Source: Monocercomonoides exilis
Taxonomy: Eukaryota; Preaxostyla; Oxymonadida; Polymastigidae
Length of the DNA: 64,000 nucleotides
Assembly: GCA_001643675.2 (NCBI GenBank)
Contig: LSRY02000015.1
Coordinates: forward strand, 1,194,001 to 1,258,000
Direction: 5' to 3'
The notes beneath the pieces were generated by a model that ran no database searches, was not told the DNA's origin, and saw only the letters and a list, made by a program, of their open reading frames with translations. How positions within the stretch are numbered: the stretch's first letter is position 1; every line of letters begins with the position of its first letter. Made by a program: the position numbers and the translations under genes. Below are positions 10,469 through 23,707 of this stretch, one piece after another.

Positions 10469-13400
10469 ATGAGCAATAAAAATGGAATGCAAGGTTTTAT
10501 TTTTATATTGGAATATTTTAAATTTTTTGAAAAACTCTTTGTTTTCTGTATTTTTGCAAGATTTTGAAACAACACTTCGCAAAATGAGTCGATTAAAGTT
10601 ATTTCAAAATGAACAGGAAACTTCAGAAAAACAATCACTTGATGAAATTGAAAATATTTTGACTGAAATGACAAAAGCTTCTCGTACAGGAATTGAAGTT
10701 CTAAAAAAGGAAAGGGAACAAATGACAAACCAATACATTCAGTTAGAGACAGACTCATCCGATATTTTCGCGAGACTTAAAGTTAAGAACGATCAACTTG
10801 TGCAACAACTTGCTTTCGCTGAGGAAGAAAAGCAGCAACTTCAGTCCACAATTCTTGATTTAAATACAAAAATCGCAGAGCTTGATGCAAGCATTTCAGA
10901 AAAGGTGCAGATGATAACTGAAGGTGAAAGGAAAAAAGATGAAGCTGAAGAAGCTATGAAAGTTCAAGCTGATAAACTTGAAGAAGAGAAACTGAATATT
11001 ACAGAAAATCTGGAAGCAAAGCACAAAGAAGAAATTGAAAGAATTCAGAAAGAACAAGAAAGGAAACTTTCAGATGCAATTTTGAAAGAGAGGGCTTGGT
11101 GGGAACAAGAGTTAGATCGGGTGACGAAAAGCGAAGGGATGAATACAGTGGCGATTGCAGAGCGGCTAAAGTTTGAAGAGCAGGAGCGAGAGAGGATCAA
11201 GATGGACATGGCGCTGAAGGAAAAGCGGATTATTCAGCAGCTGGAAGACGTGACGCGGGAGCGCGATGGGCTTTTAAAGCAGCGGCATCAGTTTGAAACG
11301 AAGCTGAGGCAGCAGTATGATGGTGAAAGAGCAGAGCTTTTGTCGGAGTCTTCTGAAGCGATGAAGAAAAAAGAGGAAGAGATGAGACAGAAAGAGGCGC
11401 GCTGCCAGCGGGCGGCTGCGACGGAGAAGCGGATTATGGAGGAAGAGGCGAAGAGGCTGCGAAACGAGGTGGTGATGGCGCAGAAGGAATTGTTGAGGAA
11501 TAAAAACGAATATCAGGAAGACTTGGCGTTGAAAGAAGAAACCATAAGGCAACTGAGAGAAATGGTTTGTTATTACTATTGTTTGGCTATTATCAACATA
11601 TTTTTTCATTTTCTTCTTTTTCAAACTTATGTTATGCTAATTTCATCTATCTTGAAAATGTTTATTTCAAATTATTTCTCCGAAAATTTTCACATTTACT
11701 CACACTAACTTCACATTGTTCCTTTCAACAGCTCAATTCTGAGCGAAAACAGTACCAGTCTCACCTGCGCGAGCTCAAAGAAGCAGCCGCTGCCGAGCAA
11801 AAACTACGCGACGAGTCGATTTTGTCGCTGAAAGAGGCGATTTCGCGGGAAAGCGGGGCGAAAGAGCAGATGCAGCGGTCATTTGACAACATTTGTGGGG
11901 AGATTAAAAAGAAAGAGAGTGTTCTGATGAAGCAGGTGATGCTCATGTGCGAAGAGCGCGGCAGAGAGACTGAAGAACACGAGGCCGCCAGACACCGCTT
12001 TGTTGTGCATGTGCGGGACTTGGAGAGAGACCTGGATGAGAAGGAAGAGCAGATCGTGAAGGAGAAGGCGAAGACAGACGAGGCAATGAATGAGAAGGAC
12101 GAAGCTGAAAGAGAAGCTGAGAAGGTACTGCAGGCATCGCTTAGATCGACAGCACAGCCGCAGTTGGCTGCATTTTTAATGCAGACGCCTTCATCATCAT
12201 CATCTTCTTCTTCTTCTTCTTCCTCTTCCTCTTCCTCTTCTTCCCTTTCCTCTTCATTTGCAGCTCTTTCATCAACACGGACTTTTCAGCCAACAGCTAC
12301 ACAGATAGGCTTATCTTCTTCTTATGCCTCTCCTTCTTATTCTCTAAAGCCCTCAAACTCTTCACTTGCTTCAACAATCCGTGGGCGTCCGCTTTCTTCG
12401 ACTGTTGCCAGCAGCACAACAACACCCGGAAGCACAAGACACGCCAGATCAGCTTCGCCTTTCGCACAAAACAGTTCAGTGTTTGCTTCTACTCTCAAAT
12501 CTCGTTTTCCTGATCCTTACTCATTTCCTTCTTCTTCATCATCGACTTCTTCTTCTTCTTCAACTTCTCCTTTTTCTTCTACAATCCCCTCTTCTTCCTC
12601 AAACAATCCATTTTCCTCATTTGACATCATTTCAGCCTCACATCGCAGCCTCACTCCACCCCCTTTCCGTCTTTCTCCTTCCATTCCCTTTTCATCAAGA
12701 CATTTGTCTCATAATCCTCCTTCTGGTTATTCCGAACCTTCACTCCAGTCTCCTCCTTCTGTGGAAAAGAAGCGCTCTTCTTTCTCTCTCCCTCAAACAA
12801 ATACTCCTTCTGCTGCTTTATCTGCTTATTCTTCTTCATCTGCTTCAGCACCTGAGCCGCTCACATTCACAGCCACTTCGCCAATTTCTGTGGCAGCTGC
12901 TACTTCTTCTCTTTCTCCTTCATCATCATCATCTTCATCTTCATCTTCATCTTCATCATCATCATCTTCTTCTCTTTCATCTTCTTCTGTTTGTGGAGCA
13001 GATTTATCTTCTTCTGCACTCCACCCGCTTCTTCCATCTCTCTCTCCAACAACATTTATTCCTTCTTCTTCTCCATTTCATCCCTTTTCGTCTGCATCTC
13101 ATCCCTCGTCTTTTATTTCCTCTTCTCCTTCTTCCTCTTCTCCGCCTCAACATCCACTTTCACACTCTTCTTTCACAGCCACTGCATTTCCTCGTCTTTC
13201 ATCATCATCATCTTCCTCTTCCTCTTCTCCTTCGCTGCTTTCTCCTTCTCCATCACCTTCTTCTTCCTCTTCCTCTTTTTCCTCTTCTTCTTCATTGGCT
13301 GCTTCTACCAGTTCATCTTTTCTCACCTCAACTGTCCCAAGAAGATCTTCATTCAACCATCCTTATCCGCCTCTCTTCTCCTCTTTCATTGCACCACATT

Positions 13401-14053
13401 CCCAAATCAATTCTCAACTTTCCAAATCGTTAAGTTCTAATTATGCTGCTGATGATGATGAAACAAACAGAGAAAAAAAGAAGGATGAAGGAGGAAATGA
13501 AGATAATTCTGAAGTTAATAATAGTTTAAATCAAACAAATAAGGAGAAAGAAGGAATTTTTGAAAGAGAAGGACATTTAGAAGAAGAAGAAGAAAACGCG
13601 AATAATGAAATAGATCAACAAGAAGAAGCATCTTCAGATAAAAAAGAACTTTCTTCTGATTCTCAAACAGAAGTGATGACGATGAAACAAAAGAAAAAGA
13701 AAAAGAAGAAGACGAAACAGAATAAAACAGAACAATCAGGAAGTGATACACCCTCAAAGGTTATTCCGATCGATGAGAGGCCGCCGTGGGTTGGGGTGTT
13801 GGATGAGCCGACAACAACAGCAAAGAAGAAGAAGAAGAAGAAGAAAGCGATGAAAGGATTGAGTTCAACAGTGAAACAAAACAATTCTGAGGAAGGAGAA
13901 GGAGGAGTAAATGAAGAATCTTTTATGAATACAAATCAAACAACATTTGCAACAGAAACTGAAGGACAACGAAATAAAACCAAAAATCCTTTACAAACAC
14001 CAAAAATACACCAAAATCCAAAGAATGCTGTTCCATCTCTCACTTTGGCGTAA
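10469..14053 (+). CDS. Coiled-coil protein with Ser-rich C-terminal half
   Basis: Three exons join in phase: 10469-10493 (MSNKNGMQ), 10561-11564 and 11732-14053. Introns are 67 nt (donor GTTTTA) and 167 nt (donor GTTTGT, ACTAAC branch-like motif, acceptor TTTCAACAG). The product is 1,116 residues. Residues 10 to about 480 are an almost continuous coiled coil with heptad-type patterns (RLKVKNDQLVQQLAFAEEEK). The rest is dominated by Ser tracts and Ser/Pro-rich linkers, then an acidic Lys/Glu-rich stretch and two poly-Lys runs flanking a short ordered piece, IPIDERPPWVGVLDEP. If the first small exon is wrong, translation could begin at the ATG at 10584. No specific family was identified. The architecture suggests a structural or centrosome/axoneme-associated role, which is inference. 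Confidence 0.78.
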
Positions 14054-15431
14054 ATGAATGTGTGAAATTTAGAAAAGAAAAACAGCATTTCGAATCATGA
14101 AACTTGTAAAAGTTCCTTGTTATTGTGCTATTTGATTTTCAGTTATTCTTTCTTTCTTTCTTATTTTGATGTAAAGATTGTAGATTTTCAAATTAATCCT
14201 TGCTTTCTCTAAACTTTTTTTCTGTGTTCAATTTTTTTTTTTCATTTTCACCAAAACATTTTTGTCTGCTTAATTCATTTTTGAAGAGCCGAGAACAAGC
14301 TGTGACAGTAATTGTAATGCTCTGATTATTCAAATGAAGATAACAAAAAGAAAATGAAATAAAATAAAAAAAAGGGAAAAGGGGGAAAAAAATTTCTTCA
14401 TTTCATCATCAACAAAATTAAGGATTTATGCAAAGTGTAATTGATGCGATGAAATGAAGAATCCAAAGAAGAAGAAGAAGAAGAAGAAGAAGAAGATATC
14501 AAATATGATGAATATGAAGAAGAAATTGAATAAAGATGAAGCAAAATGCGAAGAGGAGGAAGACTAATAACAGAAAAAGTCAAAAAGAAAATGAATTGTC
14601 TTTTATGATAAAACATTTTTGTTTTTAAAACCAGCTTTACTTTTCAAATGAAGATGGCAAATATCATAATCATCATCAAAAGAATAAAAAAGAAAAACAG
14701 AAAGAAAAAAAAAAGAAATAATAGAAAACAAATAAGCTAAGAGGAATTTTGTCATTTTTCTTTGGAAAAAAAACAAGAGATTTTGTGTGGTCAAAATTTT
14801 TAACAAAATAAAGCAGAAAAGAAGAAAAGAGAAAAAGATGAAGAAACATAAAAAGAAAGAAAGAAAGAGAAAGAGAATATAAAAGAGAATATAAAAGAGA
14901 ATAAAAAATAGAATAAAAAAGAATAAGAAAATACTGTCAACACACACTCATCCACAAAACACTTAAAAAAACAATAAATCTTTTTTTATGAAGTAAAAAT
15001 AAGAAAAAATAAGAAAAAATAAGAAAAATATAAATTTAAATAAATTTCCCTCAATTTCAATCAAAAAAAGAATCATAAATATTTACAAAACCAAAATCAA
15101 AACCCAAAATAAATAAAGAAAAAATAGAAAAAAGAAAAGAAAAAAAAAGATATAAAATGTTAAATCTTAAATTCAACACATAATTTCACTGTACCATCAT
15201 CATCAATAATCACAAAATCAATGAAAATGACAAAATTGCCATTTAACATTATTAATCATCAACCATCCATCGTTAATTATCAACAACTAATCATTATCAC
15301 AATTCAACCTTCTTCCTCTTCCTCTTCCTCTTCCTCTTCCTCTTCCTCTTCCTCTTCTCATTTCTCTCTCTTTCTCTCTCCTTCTTCTTTCCTCTCCTTC
15401 CCCTCTTCACCCCTCCCTCCTCCTCTCCCCC
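14054..15431. repeat. Low-complexity intergenic region with simple repeats
   Basis: About 1.4 kb between two convergent genes, consisting mostly of A- or T-rich low-complexity sequence. It contains a GAA run near 14467-14496, degenerate GAGAATATAAAA repeats near 14870-14930, AATAAGAAAA repeats near 15000-15030 and a (CTTCCT)n tract at about 15310-15357. No supported exon was seen. Confidence 0.7.
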
Positions 15432-17349
15432 TCAAAACTCAATCTCAATGTCCATCTCCGGCGCCTTCGCCTTAAACTTTAGCGCTGCCTCTTCCACTTT
15501 CACCACCCTATCCACAATCCTGATCACATACCTCAGCCCAATCGCTGTGTCTGGCACGCCATAAATGCTCGCCGTCTCCTTCCAGCTCCAATTCTTCCCT
15601 ACCCCTCCACTCCCTATCTGCTTCACGGGCACTTGCCATGTCTCCATCGTTATCACATACTCTCCATCGGGACCACTGCTGCGAGCAGGGAAGGGGATGC
15701 CGGTGGAGGAGACAGGAGGAGGAAGAAGAGAAGAAGAAGAAGAAGAAGAAGAAGAAGAAGAAGAGGAAGGAGGAGGAGAAATGGAAGAAACAGAAGAAGA
15801 AGAAGAAGATGATGATGAACATCCATTCATTTCTGACATCATCATCATCTTCTCCTCCCCTTCCTTCTTCCTCGTAATCCTCATTTTCCTCACAATATTC
15901 GACCGGAAGCAGAGGCGGAACGGTGTGCAAAGCGAGTCTTCCGCAAAGCGATCATCAGGAGGCGGGCACATCATCCGAATGATCAAAGTCTTTCTGCCGT
16001 ATTGGAAGTGGAAGAGGGCAGAACGAGGGGAAAATTCGAAGGAATCGAAAGTGACTGTCTCGATGTGCACTTGATCGGATCCCGTGGATGGAGGGGAGAT
16101 GGAGGGAGGGAGGTGGGTGGATTTGGAAGAGGAGGAGGAGGAGGAGGAGGAGGAGGAGGAAGAGGAGGAGGAAGAGGAGGAGGAAGAGGAATAAGATGGT
16201 TGAGAAGAAGATGATGAATAATTTGAAGGAAAAGAAGAAGTCGAAAGCTGTTCCATTCCCCCAAACAAACCTGTTTGTTCTTTCATTTGTTTTTCTCTTT
16301 CTCTTTCTCTCTCCTTCTCCTTCTCCTTCTCCTTCTCTTTTTCCTCTCTCTCTTTCTCCTTCTGCATTTGCAGCTGAGCCATCCACCTTTGTTGCATTGA
16401 TGCTTGCGGAGTGACTGAGAAAGAGAAAGTGGAAGAAGAAGAAGAAGATAATGATGGTAATGAAGATAATGATGAAGGAGGAGGGTAATAAAATGATTGA
16501 TTTGGTAAAAAGAGAGAGGAAGAGGAAGAAGAGGAGGAAGAAGAAGCTGACGATGATAAAGATGGAGGTAATGATATAGGCAAAGGAAAAGTTGAAGATA
16601 AAGAAGAAGAAGAAGGCAGAGAAGAAGAAGGATAGAGAAAAGGAAGATAAGGAAGTGTTGTGTTATTTGGAAGACGAACAATATTTGGGAATGGAAGGCT
16701 GTTCTTCAATAAACCTTCTTTTTCTTGTTTTGGAATGGAATTTGAGGAAGGCATTGAAAAAGAGGTTGATTGGGAAGAAGAAGAAGAAGAGGAGGAGGAG
16801 GAGGAGGAAGTAGTTTGATTAGTTTTATTCGATTCAGAATTCATTTGTGAATCATATGTGTTATTTTTAATACCTTCATCATCAGAAGAGGAAGAAGAAA
16901 CTTGTACAGAAGGAGCTAGTGATGTCATAGAAGGCATTTGTGTTATTCCACCCACAGATGACAACAAGGAAGGGAACTTGAAAGAAGGCAGCGATTCTGA
17001 GAGAGACTTATTTGGGAGGTTAAGACTATTACTGCTACTGTTACTATTACTATTACTATTATTAACTTTGTTATTAAGACTATCATTCATATTGCTATTT
17101 AAACTGTTCTTGTTTATATTCACATCACTCATATTCGCATTCGAATTAGAATTCATATTTGCGTTATCACTATTATGGTTATTATAGTTAGAGCTCATAT
17201 TTGGAGAAGAAGAAGCAGAAAGAGAAGAAAGAGAAGAAAGAAAAGAATCAGCTGGTGAAAATGGAGAAGAAGCAGGCGATTGCTCACAACTGGAAAGAGA
17301 AGAAGAAAGAGGGAAATCTGCTTTGAGAAGAGGAGAAATTGAAGAAGAA

Positions 17350-17384
<35 letters not shown>

Positions 17385-18352
17385 AGAAGAAGAAGAAGAA
17401 GAAGAAGAAGAAGAAGAAGAAAAAGAAGAAGATGGTGAAGGAAGAGGAGAAGAAGAAAAAGAAGAAGAGGAAAGAGAAGAAAGAGAAGGAGATTTAACCG
17501 CAGTTGAAGTGTAAGAGGAAGAAAGAGGGGAAGGGTTAGGGGGATGGCTGAAAGGAGGGATGAAAAACGAATGAGGAACAGCTGGATTGAAGAGAGAGGA
17601 AGGAAGAGAAGAAGAGGAGGAAGTTGAAGAAGTTGAAAATGATAAAGGAGAAGAAGAGGAAGAAGCAGTAGAAGACATAGAAGAAGATAGAGGAGGTGAA
17701 GCATCAGCCATTTGAGAAGAAGAAGAAGAAGAAGAAGAAGAAGGTGACATGAATGAAGAAGGGGATAATGTCATAGAAATAGGGAAAGAAGAATTCATAG
17801 AAGAAGACAAAGAAGAAGAAGAAGAAGACATAGATGAAGATAAATGCATTTGTGAAGGCATCGACATTGAGAGAGAGGAAGGAGAAGAATTATAACCACC
17901 ACTGCTTATATTACTGCCACTGTTATTACTGTTATCATTTGCAGACAGAAAGAGAGGGGTAGAATTTGCTGAATACAGACTGAACTGCGGATTTTGCTCG
18001 TATGCCGGCAAAGAAGAACAAGAAGACAGCAGTTGCTCTGCTCTTCTGATGTTATCAGCAGTTGAATGAGCATGTGGTGCATTGTCTGTTATTTCTTGTT
18101 GTGAATACGGATTTTCTTGGTTGGATAACAAAATTGAGGAGGAGGAGGAGGAAGAAGAAGAAGATGATGACGAATAACTGTTTCCTCCTTCGCTTGAAGG
18201 GTACATCATCATCATCGAAATCATCATGTTCATATTCATATTCATTCCCATAGAACTATCACTGAAGAGAGGGCTGGAGGGATCGAGGGAAGAGAAAGAA
18301 GGTTGGAAAGAATATTGATTGGAATTTTGTAGGTGGAGAGGAGGAGAAGGAA

Positions 18353-18386
<34 letters not shown>

Positions 18387-20166
18387 GGAAGAAGAGGAAG
18401 AGGATGAGGAGGAAGAAGAAAAAGAAGAAAGAGGTAAGTTGAAAGAGCCGTCTAATGAAGAGAAATCTGTGTGTGTGGAGAAGAGGAAAGCGGAAGAGTC
18501 AGAGAAATCAGTGGGTTGTAGAAGGGAAGGGGAAGGGGAAAGAGAAGAAGAAGAAGAGGAAGAGGAGGAAGAAGAAGAAGAAGAAGAGGATAATGAAATG
18601 GAAGATGAAGATGAAGAAGAAGAGGAGGAAGAAGAAGAGGAAGAAGAAGAAGGATAAGATGAAGTGGGGCCGAGGATGGTAGAGATGGATTGATCGCTGA
18701 ATGTGAAAGGAGGATAAGACAAAGACGAGGAATCAGAGCCAAATGGAGCAGAAGTCATGTCCAATGAAGGAGATATGGCTGGAGTGTAGAACATGTTGTG
18801 GTCGAAGGAGGAGATGCCTGAGAGAGAAGAAGAGGAAGAAGAAGAAGAAGAAGAGGAGGAGGAGGATAAAGAGGAAGAGGAAGAGGAAGAAGATGAGGAA
18901 GAAGGAGATGGAAATGATGATGATGATATGGAAGATGAAGTGGCTGAAGAAGCTTGTTGTAAGTTCTTTGAATCATTTGCATTTGGAACATTTTGATTTG
19001 AAATGTCTGATCGAAAAGAAGTGCTCACTTCAGAAGAAGAAGAAGTCGACGGAAATGAAGAAGCACTTTTTGATAGCATTGCTGAAGATGAAGATGAAGA
19101 TGAAGACGAAGGAGAAGATTGATTTTGCATTGATTGAGTCAAAGAAAAGAGCGCATTTGTTTGCTTGACGCCTTCAAGTTTTCCCGAAGAATCAGATGAT
19201 TTTTTTATATCAGGTGATATTAAATCTTTCGTGTCCACAACAGATTCTCCTTTGATAGCCCGTAACTGCAATGACTGATGTGTCATTGGATTAATTTGTC
19301 CAAAGGATTCAGCCGATGCAATGTTTGAGGAGTTTGCTTGAGCAGGACTCGACGAAGATGATGATATTTGAGAAGATGGCAATGGTGGAAGAGAATATAC
19401 TCCACTGTTTTGTCCTGTGCTCATCGGAGGCGAATCTGGTGGAGGAGGTGAAGGAGGTGGAGAAGCTTCGACAAAATCGTCTCGTATGTCTGCATTATTA
19501 TTCTGTTCAGGTGTGAATGCACCATCTTCTTTTGATTGTGAAGGAGTCAAATCAAGAGAAGATGGAGGTGTTGGAGAGCTCTCTCTTTCACGTGCAGAAG
19601 GGTAAACAGGAACTTCAGATCTGAAACTTAAGAAAGAAGTTGAACCAATACTTGATGAATCAAATGTATTAAAAACGCTTTTTTTAAAATGAAAGCTATT
19701 CAAAGAATTGCTCAGCGCCTCCATATCACTTGTTTCAGTTGAAGTATCCCAAGCTCTTTGATTTCGAGGAAAGAATAGGGCTGACGATCCAGAGGATTGT
19801 GAAATTGCATCATATTGGTTATATTCAAAAGGAGATCTAGCGGAGTTTGTTGGAAATAAATATGAAGAAGCTGCAGTTGGATCTAGTTAAATAAAAAATT
19901 GATTTTCATAAAATTATTATTTTATACTCAGAAATTCAAACCATTTTGATAAAAAACTGTAGGATTCGACGGTTGACTAAAATGAATTGCAATAAATTAA
20001 CACATATATTGTAAAAAATAAATGCAGCAATTGAAATTATTTATGCATATCAAAATCGGCAAATATTATTATTTTCAAAATAAAACTTTGTTGCATACGG
20101 TTCATTGAAATGTTGTTGATATGTCATGGCTCCGTTCTGCTCTGTGGAACTGTAAAGTCGAGTCAT
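15432..20166 (-). CDS. Poly-Ser protein with compact C-terminal domain, unknown function
   Basis: Exons 20166-20099, 19976-19942 (35 nt) and 19882-15432 join in phase across introns of 122 nt (donor GTATGC) and 59 nt (donor GTTTGA), giving 1,517 residues. The first ATG gives MTRLYSSTEQNGAMTYQQ. Residues from about 250 to 1250 are an extreme low-complexity region of Ser runs, some longer than 20 residues, with Asn/Met patches. A short charged EKEKEREE coil follows. The C-terminal about 200 residues look folded: VHIETVTFDSFEFSPRSALF, a Cys-containing strand region, then a second half with ETWQVPVKQIGSGG and GLRYVIRIVDRVVK. This domain is itself interrupted by a Ser-run insertion. No family was recognised. 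The stop is TGA. The long plus-strand Glu-rich frames opposite are mirror images of the Ser repeats. Confidence 0.78.
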
Positions 20167-20557
20167 AGTCCAAAGAAAGAAAATGAATATTTAGAAAAGA
20201 TAATTATATTTCTTTAACCATTATTTACAGAAAACAAAAACTTATCTTAAAAAAAAGCCACAGCAAAAACAATAATCTTCATCATCTTTTATTTTCACTC
20301 TATGTTTCAATTATCGTTTGCTCTTTCAAAATAAACCAGTTTATTATCACATTCTCTGACAGCTAAAAAGATAAAAATTCTTACAAAAAATAAAAAACTA
20401 AGAAAGCAAGAAAATGTAAAAAATTCAACTGCTTCCCTATCGATATAACGTTGAACATGCATACAGTTATAAGAATTAACACACTTGCAAAAAAGTTTAC
20501 TAAGAACAAGTTAGTTACAATTAAACAAACAAAACAATTTCAACAAAGTTTGTAAGA
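20167..20557. other. AT-rich intergenic region
   Basis: About 390 bp between two minus-strand genes. It should hold the 3' end of the cyclin gene and the promoter of the poly-Ser gene. No specific motif or exon was recognised. Confidence 0.5.
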
Positions 20558-22237
20558 CTAATTTGAGCATAAAGATAGTTTTTGTTGGGCAGCAGATGCA
20601 TTATACAGACCATCTGCGCAATTTCGTTCTTGAATTTTATTGATTTCATCTTGCTTGGCCTGCTGATAAACTGATGAAATCATTGAGAAATTTGGATGTG
20701 ATGCAAAAGAAACGCACATTGATGATTGGTGATTCAAAACAGAATGCATCAACGAAGGAGCAGACGAAGGTACATAATCGTGGCTATTTGAACAATTCAG
20801 CGAGGAGATGTCAGATTGGTCGGAGTTTGGGCATGAAATATAAGTTGAAGAAATAGAAACCAAAGAAGAGGAAAAAGACTGCGAAGAATCATCAGAATAC
20901 GTTGGAGTTGATGTCAAAGAAGAGGAAAGAGACGAAGTCATCAGTGAGCTTGCCATAAGAGGTGCTGCTGCTTGTCTTGTTTGCTTTGCAGAGCGCACAG
21001 AGCAATCAACAGGAGAAGCAGCAGACGGCAGGAGAAGTGGCGAATTGTGGGATGATGTGGTGATTGTGGTAGTGGTTGTAATTGTTGGTGTGATGGAATC
21101 AGGAGTGATGGATGTAGTCGAAATTGACAAAGAAGAAGAAGAGGAGGAGGACGATGAAGAAGAAACAGCAGTAGAAGAAGTTGATGGTAATGCAGATGAT
21201 GGTGATGAAACAGAAGAGATAGATTGGGATGTGAGTGTCTGTGTAGATGTGATTGGCAGAGCCGCTGCGGAAGAAGAAGACGATATCATAGTAAAAGATG
21301 AAGAATTAGTATTCACGTCTTCTACTGTCGGTACTGGAGCTGGTGCTGTCTTTATGACTTCTTGTGAAACATGATGCGGAGACGGTGAATTCAAAATGTG
21401 CAATGTTTGGATTGATTGAGGAAGAAGATCGCGATTCGATCCATTCTTTGAATGTCTGTTATGCATCAACGTTATTTCAAATCCGAGGGATTCCATGTGC
21501 TTTGTGAGAAAAGATTCCTCTTTCGTGATCTCGACGAGATCCTTGAAAACCACATCTATCTCTTCAGAGCGAATAAAAAGAGAAAAATCAAGCGTAGCCA
21601 TCAACTCTTGCTCCATCATATTGAACTTTAATGAAATTGAAAATATTCGATCATTATTGAAAACACATAAAAAACTCTCTTCAAAAACCTCTGAAATTGG
21701 GAAGAACTTCCCTCCAATTGTTATCCAATCTTTGTTCTTATATGTAACATCATCCAAAAGCTTTGAAGCAATTGTGACACTCACCAAATAAAGGCGATGA
21801 GCGTTGAGCCAGCAAAACGGCAGCCAAGGCTTTGTCATGACGAGTCTGCGGATGTAGACCAGAGCACAGAATAAATTCACATCACTGATTCTTGATATCT
21901 TTTGAATGCCTGAAATCCATGTTTCCAACGGCACTTTTGTAACTGGGTTTTGTAGATTACTTCCTTCAGCTCCCAACGTGTAGGGCTTCATCCTTAATAT
22001 TTTTGTTAATAGTTCATTTGAAAAAATAATAAATTAAATCAAAAAGGCAAACCACGAACGAAGAAGTGTAGCAATTGCACAATGAAATTGCGATGAAATG
22101 AGTTTTTCTTGTTTTTTAGATGTTGAAGAAGACTGCGATGATTTTTCTCTTTTTTCATGAATCTGATGTGTTCTTTGCATGCTCAAATTGTTTCTGGTGA
22201 AAGCCGATGTGAATTGACTGCTGTAACTCCGGAACAT
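20558..22237 (-). CDS. PHO80-like (cyclin P/U type) cyclin with Ser/Thr-rich tail
   Basis: Two exons, 22237-22053 and 21992-20558, join in phase 2 across a 60-nt intron (donor GTTTGC), giving 539 residues. The cyclin box lies at about residues 55-215. Visible hallmarks are the helix NLFCALVYIRRL, the family motif LNAHRLYLVSVTIASKLLDD, the GGK turn, and the later E/L-rich helix MMEQELMATLDFSLF. PHO80-like cyclins bind and activate Pho85/CDK5-type kinases in cell-cycle or nutrient control. The partner here is unknown. The remaining about 320 residues are a Ser/Thr-rich, probably disordered tail with a short poly-Ser run. If the first exon is wrong, translation could start at 21991 (MKPYTLGAEG), just upstream of the box. 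A second, divergent cyclin-like gene lies at 62389-63184. Confidence 0.84.
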
Positions 22238-22426
22238 CTTGAGTCTACAGAATTGACATGTTGCAACATTTGTAAACCAAGTCCAATGATACGAAAAAGA
22301 ATCATAATTACTAATGACGGGTTTTATTTGTCAACAAAAAAATTATGCTAAGGATCAAGAAATGGAAAAAAAATATCACAGATGAAATGAAATCTTCTAA
22401 AAGATGAAGACATAATATGGAACACA

Positions 22427-23506
22427 TTATTTGAAGTGAGTATATCCATTATAGGTATTCCAGCAAGGGCTAAACAAAAATTTAACTCCATCCTAAAATA
22501 AATAAATAAATAATTGAAAAAAAGGCAAAATTAAAAGAAAAAAGAAAATTGTTTCAAAAGAAGAAACGAAAAATCGAATATGATTTTACCATTACATTTA
22601 TTCAATTTAACTGAAATAAAGAGAAAATCAAACCCTTATGCAAAGGATAACTGTGTACCAAAATTCAACATGAGGAAGCATCATTATTCCACGTCTACGA
22701 TAAAAGCATCCCTGTGAAATAAAACGGTGTAATATTGTTTAAAATTTCAACACAACTAAATAAATTGGATAAAAGAGAAAATCAAACATTCACCACGATC
22801 CCAATTAATATATATAAAACAGAAACTCCAACAACAATAATACATCCAATGGAACCCCAAGAAAGAACAGAGCTCACCGGACATCCCTTTGGAGAATACC
22901 AGTCTATTACGAATGAACTTGAACTTTAAAATAATTCAAATTTGAAATTGTTGAAAAATGAAAAATATATTAGACCTAAAAAAATTATTAAAATACCAAC
23001 CTTGAAGCTAAATTCATCTTTTCGCTTTTTGAGCATCGCAATCGAATTGTGAAATATCCAGAACGAACATAATCACTTGAATCTGAATTTTCAACATAAA
23101 CTTCGAAAAAGACTTTTGATTGAATTAAAAATTTCAAACATTGGAAAATTATTCCGCCTCTGTCTTTAATGAGTGCAGTTGTGACCTTGTTTTGATCTGC
23201 AAAAGGAAAACAATACATGTTTCTGTATCCGACAGCAATAAAATCTTTAGCATCGCAGTATTCAAGATGCTTACAACTTACAGGCCGCCTGAAATTGAAA
23301 TAAATATCGTAAAAGGTACTATTCAGGCGATAATAATCGTCACTGAAAATTCGTCAATTGTGATAAAATAAATAAATATTGCATGCTACAAACCCTTCTT
23401 TTGCAAGGCCTGTAAAATCAAAGTTTTGGTTTTGAAAAGTGAAGATTTCACGACCTTCAACAAAGAAGAAAAATAGATATGTAAAAATTATCATTTTTGT
23501 TCCCAT
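22427..23506 (-). CDS. MRH-domain sorting receptor (cation-dependent M6P receptor/ATG27-like)
   Basis: Five small exons join in phase: 23506-23394, 23288-23001, 22923-22794, 22711-22634 and 22492-22427. Introns are 105, 77, 82 and 141 nt, and the product is 224 residues. The start gives a signal peptide (MGTKMIIFTYLFFFFVEG). The luminal part has six cysteines, as expected for a mannose-6-phosphate-receptor homology fold, and an Arg seven residues before the Cys of IIFQC. One transmembrane helix (SIGCIIVVGVSVLYILIG) is followed by a short tail with RRRG, LPHVEFW and RDGVKF. That matches the GxxYxxxG...PHxxFW...DG pattern at the end of CD-MPR and ATG27 proteins. The family carries hydrolases or membrane between Golgi and endosomes. 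Sugar binding is not demonstrated. The gene is too fragmented to appear as a long open frame. Confidence 0.72.
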
Positions 23507-23707
23507 ATTACTTTTATGAAGTTCAAAAAAAGGAAATTACTTCAATAATTTTCTTGAATAGCAGCTGAAACTTAAAATAATAAAGTTTGAATAACAAAGA
23601 AAATGAGTTGCTTTGAAAGTCAAAAAAAAAAAGTGCTTGGTAAAAAACTTATTAACAATAACATAAAACTGAAAAACTGAATTTTTTCTGGAAAAAGCAG
23701 GTGATAT

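Noticed and set aside
15565-19605. Glu- and Lys-rich plus-strand ORFs and Leu/Pro-rich frames opposite or within the poly-Ser genes
   Set aside because: They are direct products of the TCT/TCC repeats read in other frames or on the other strand.
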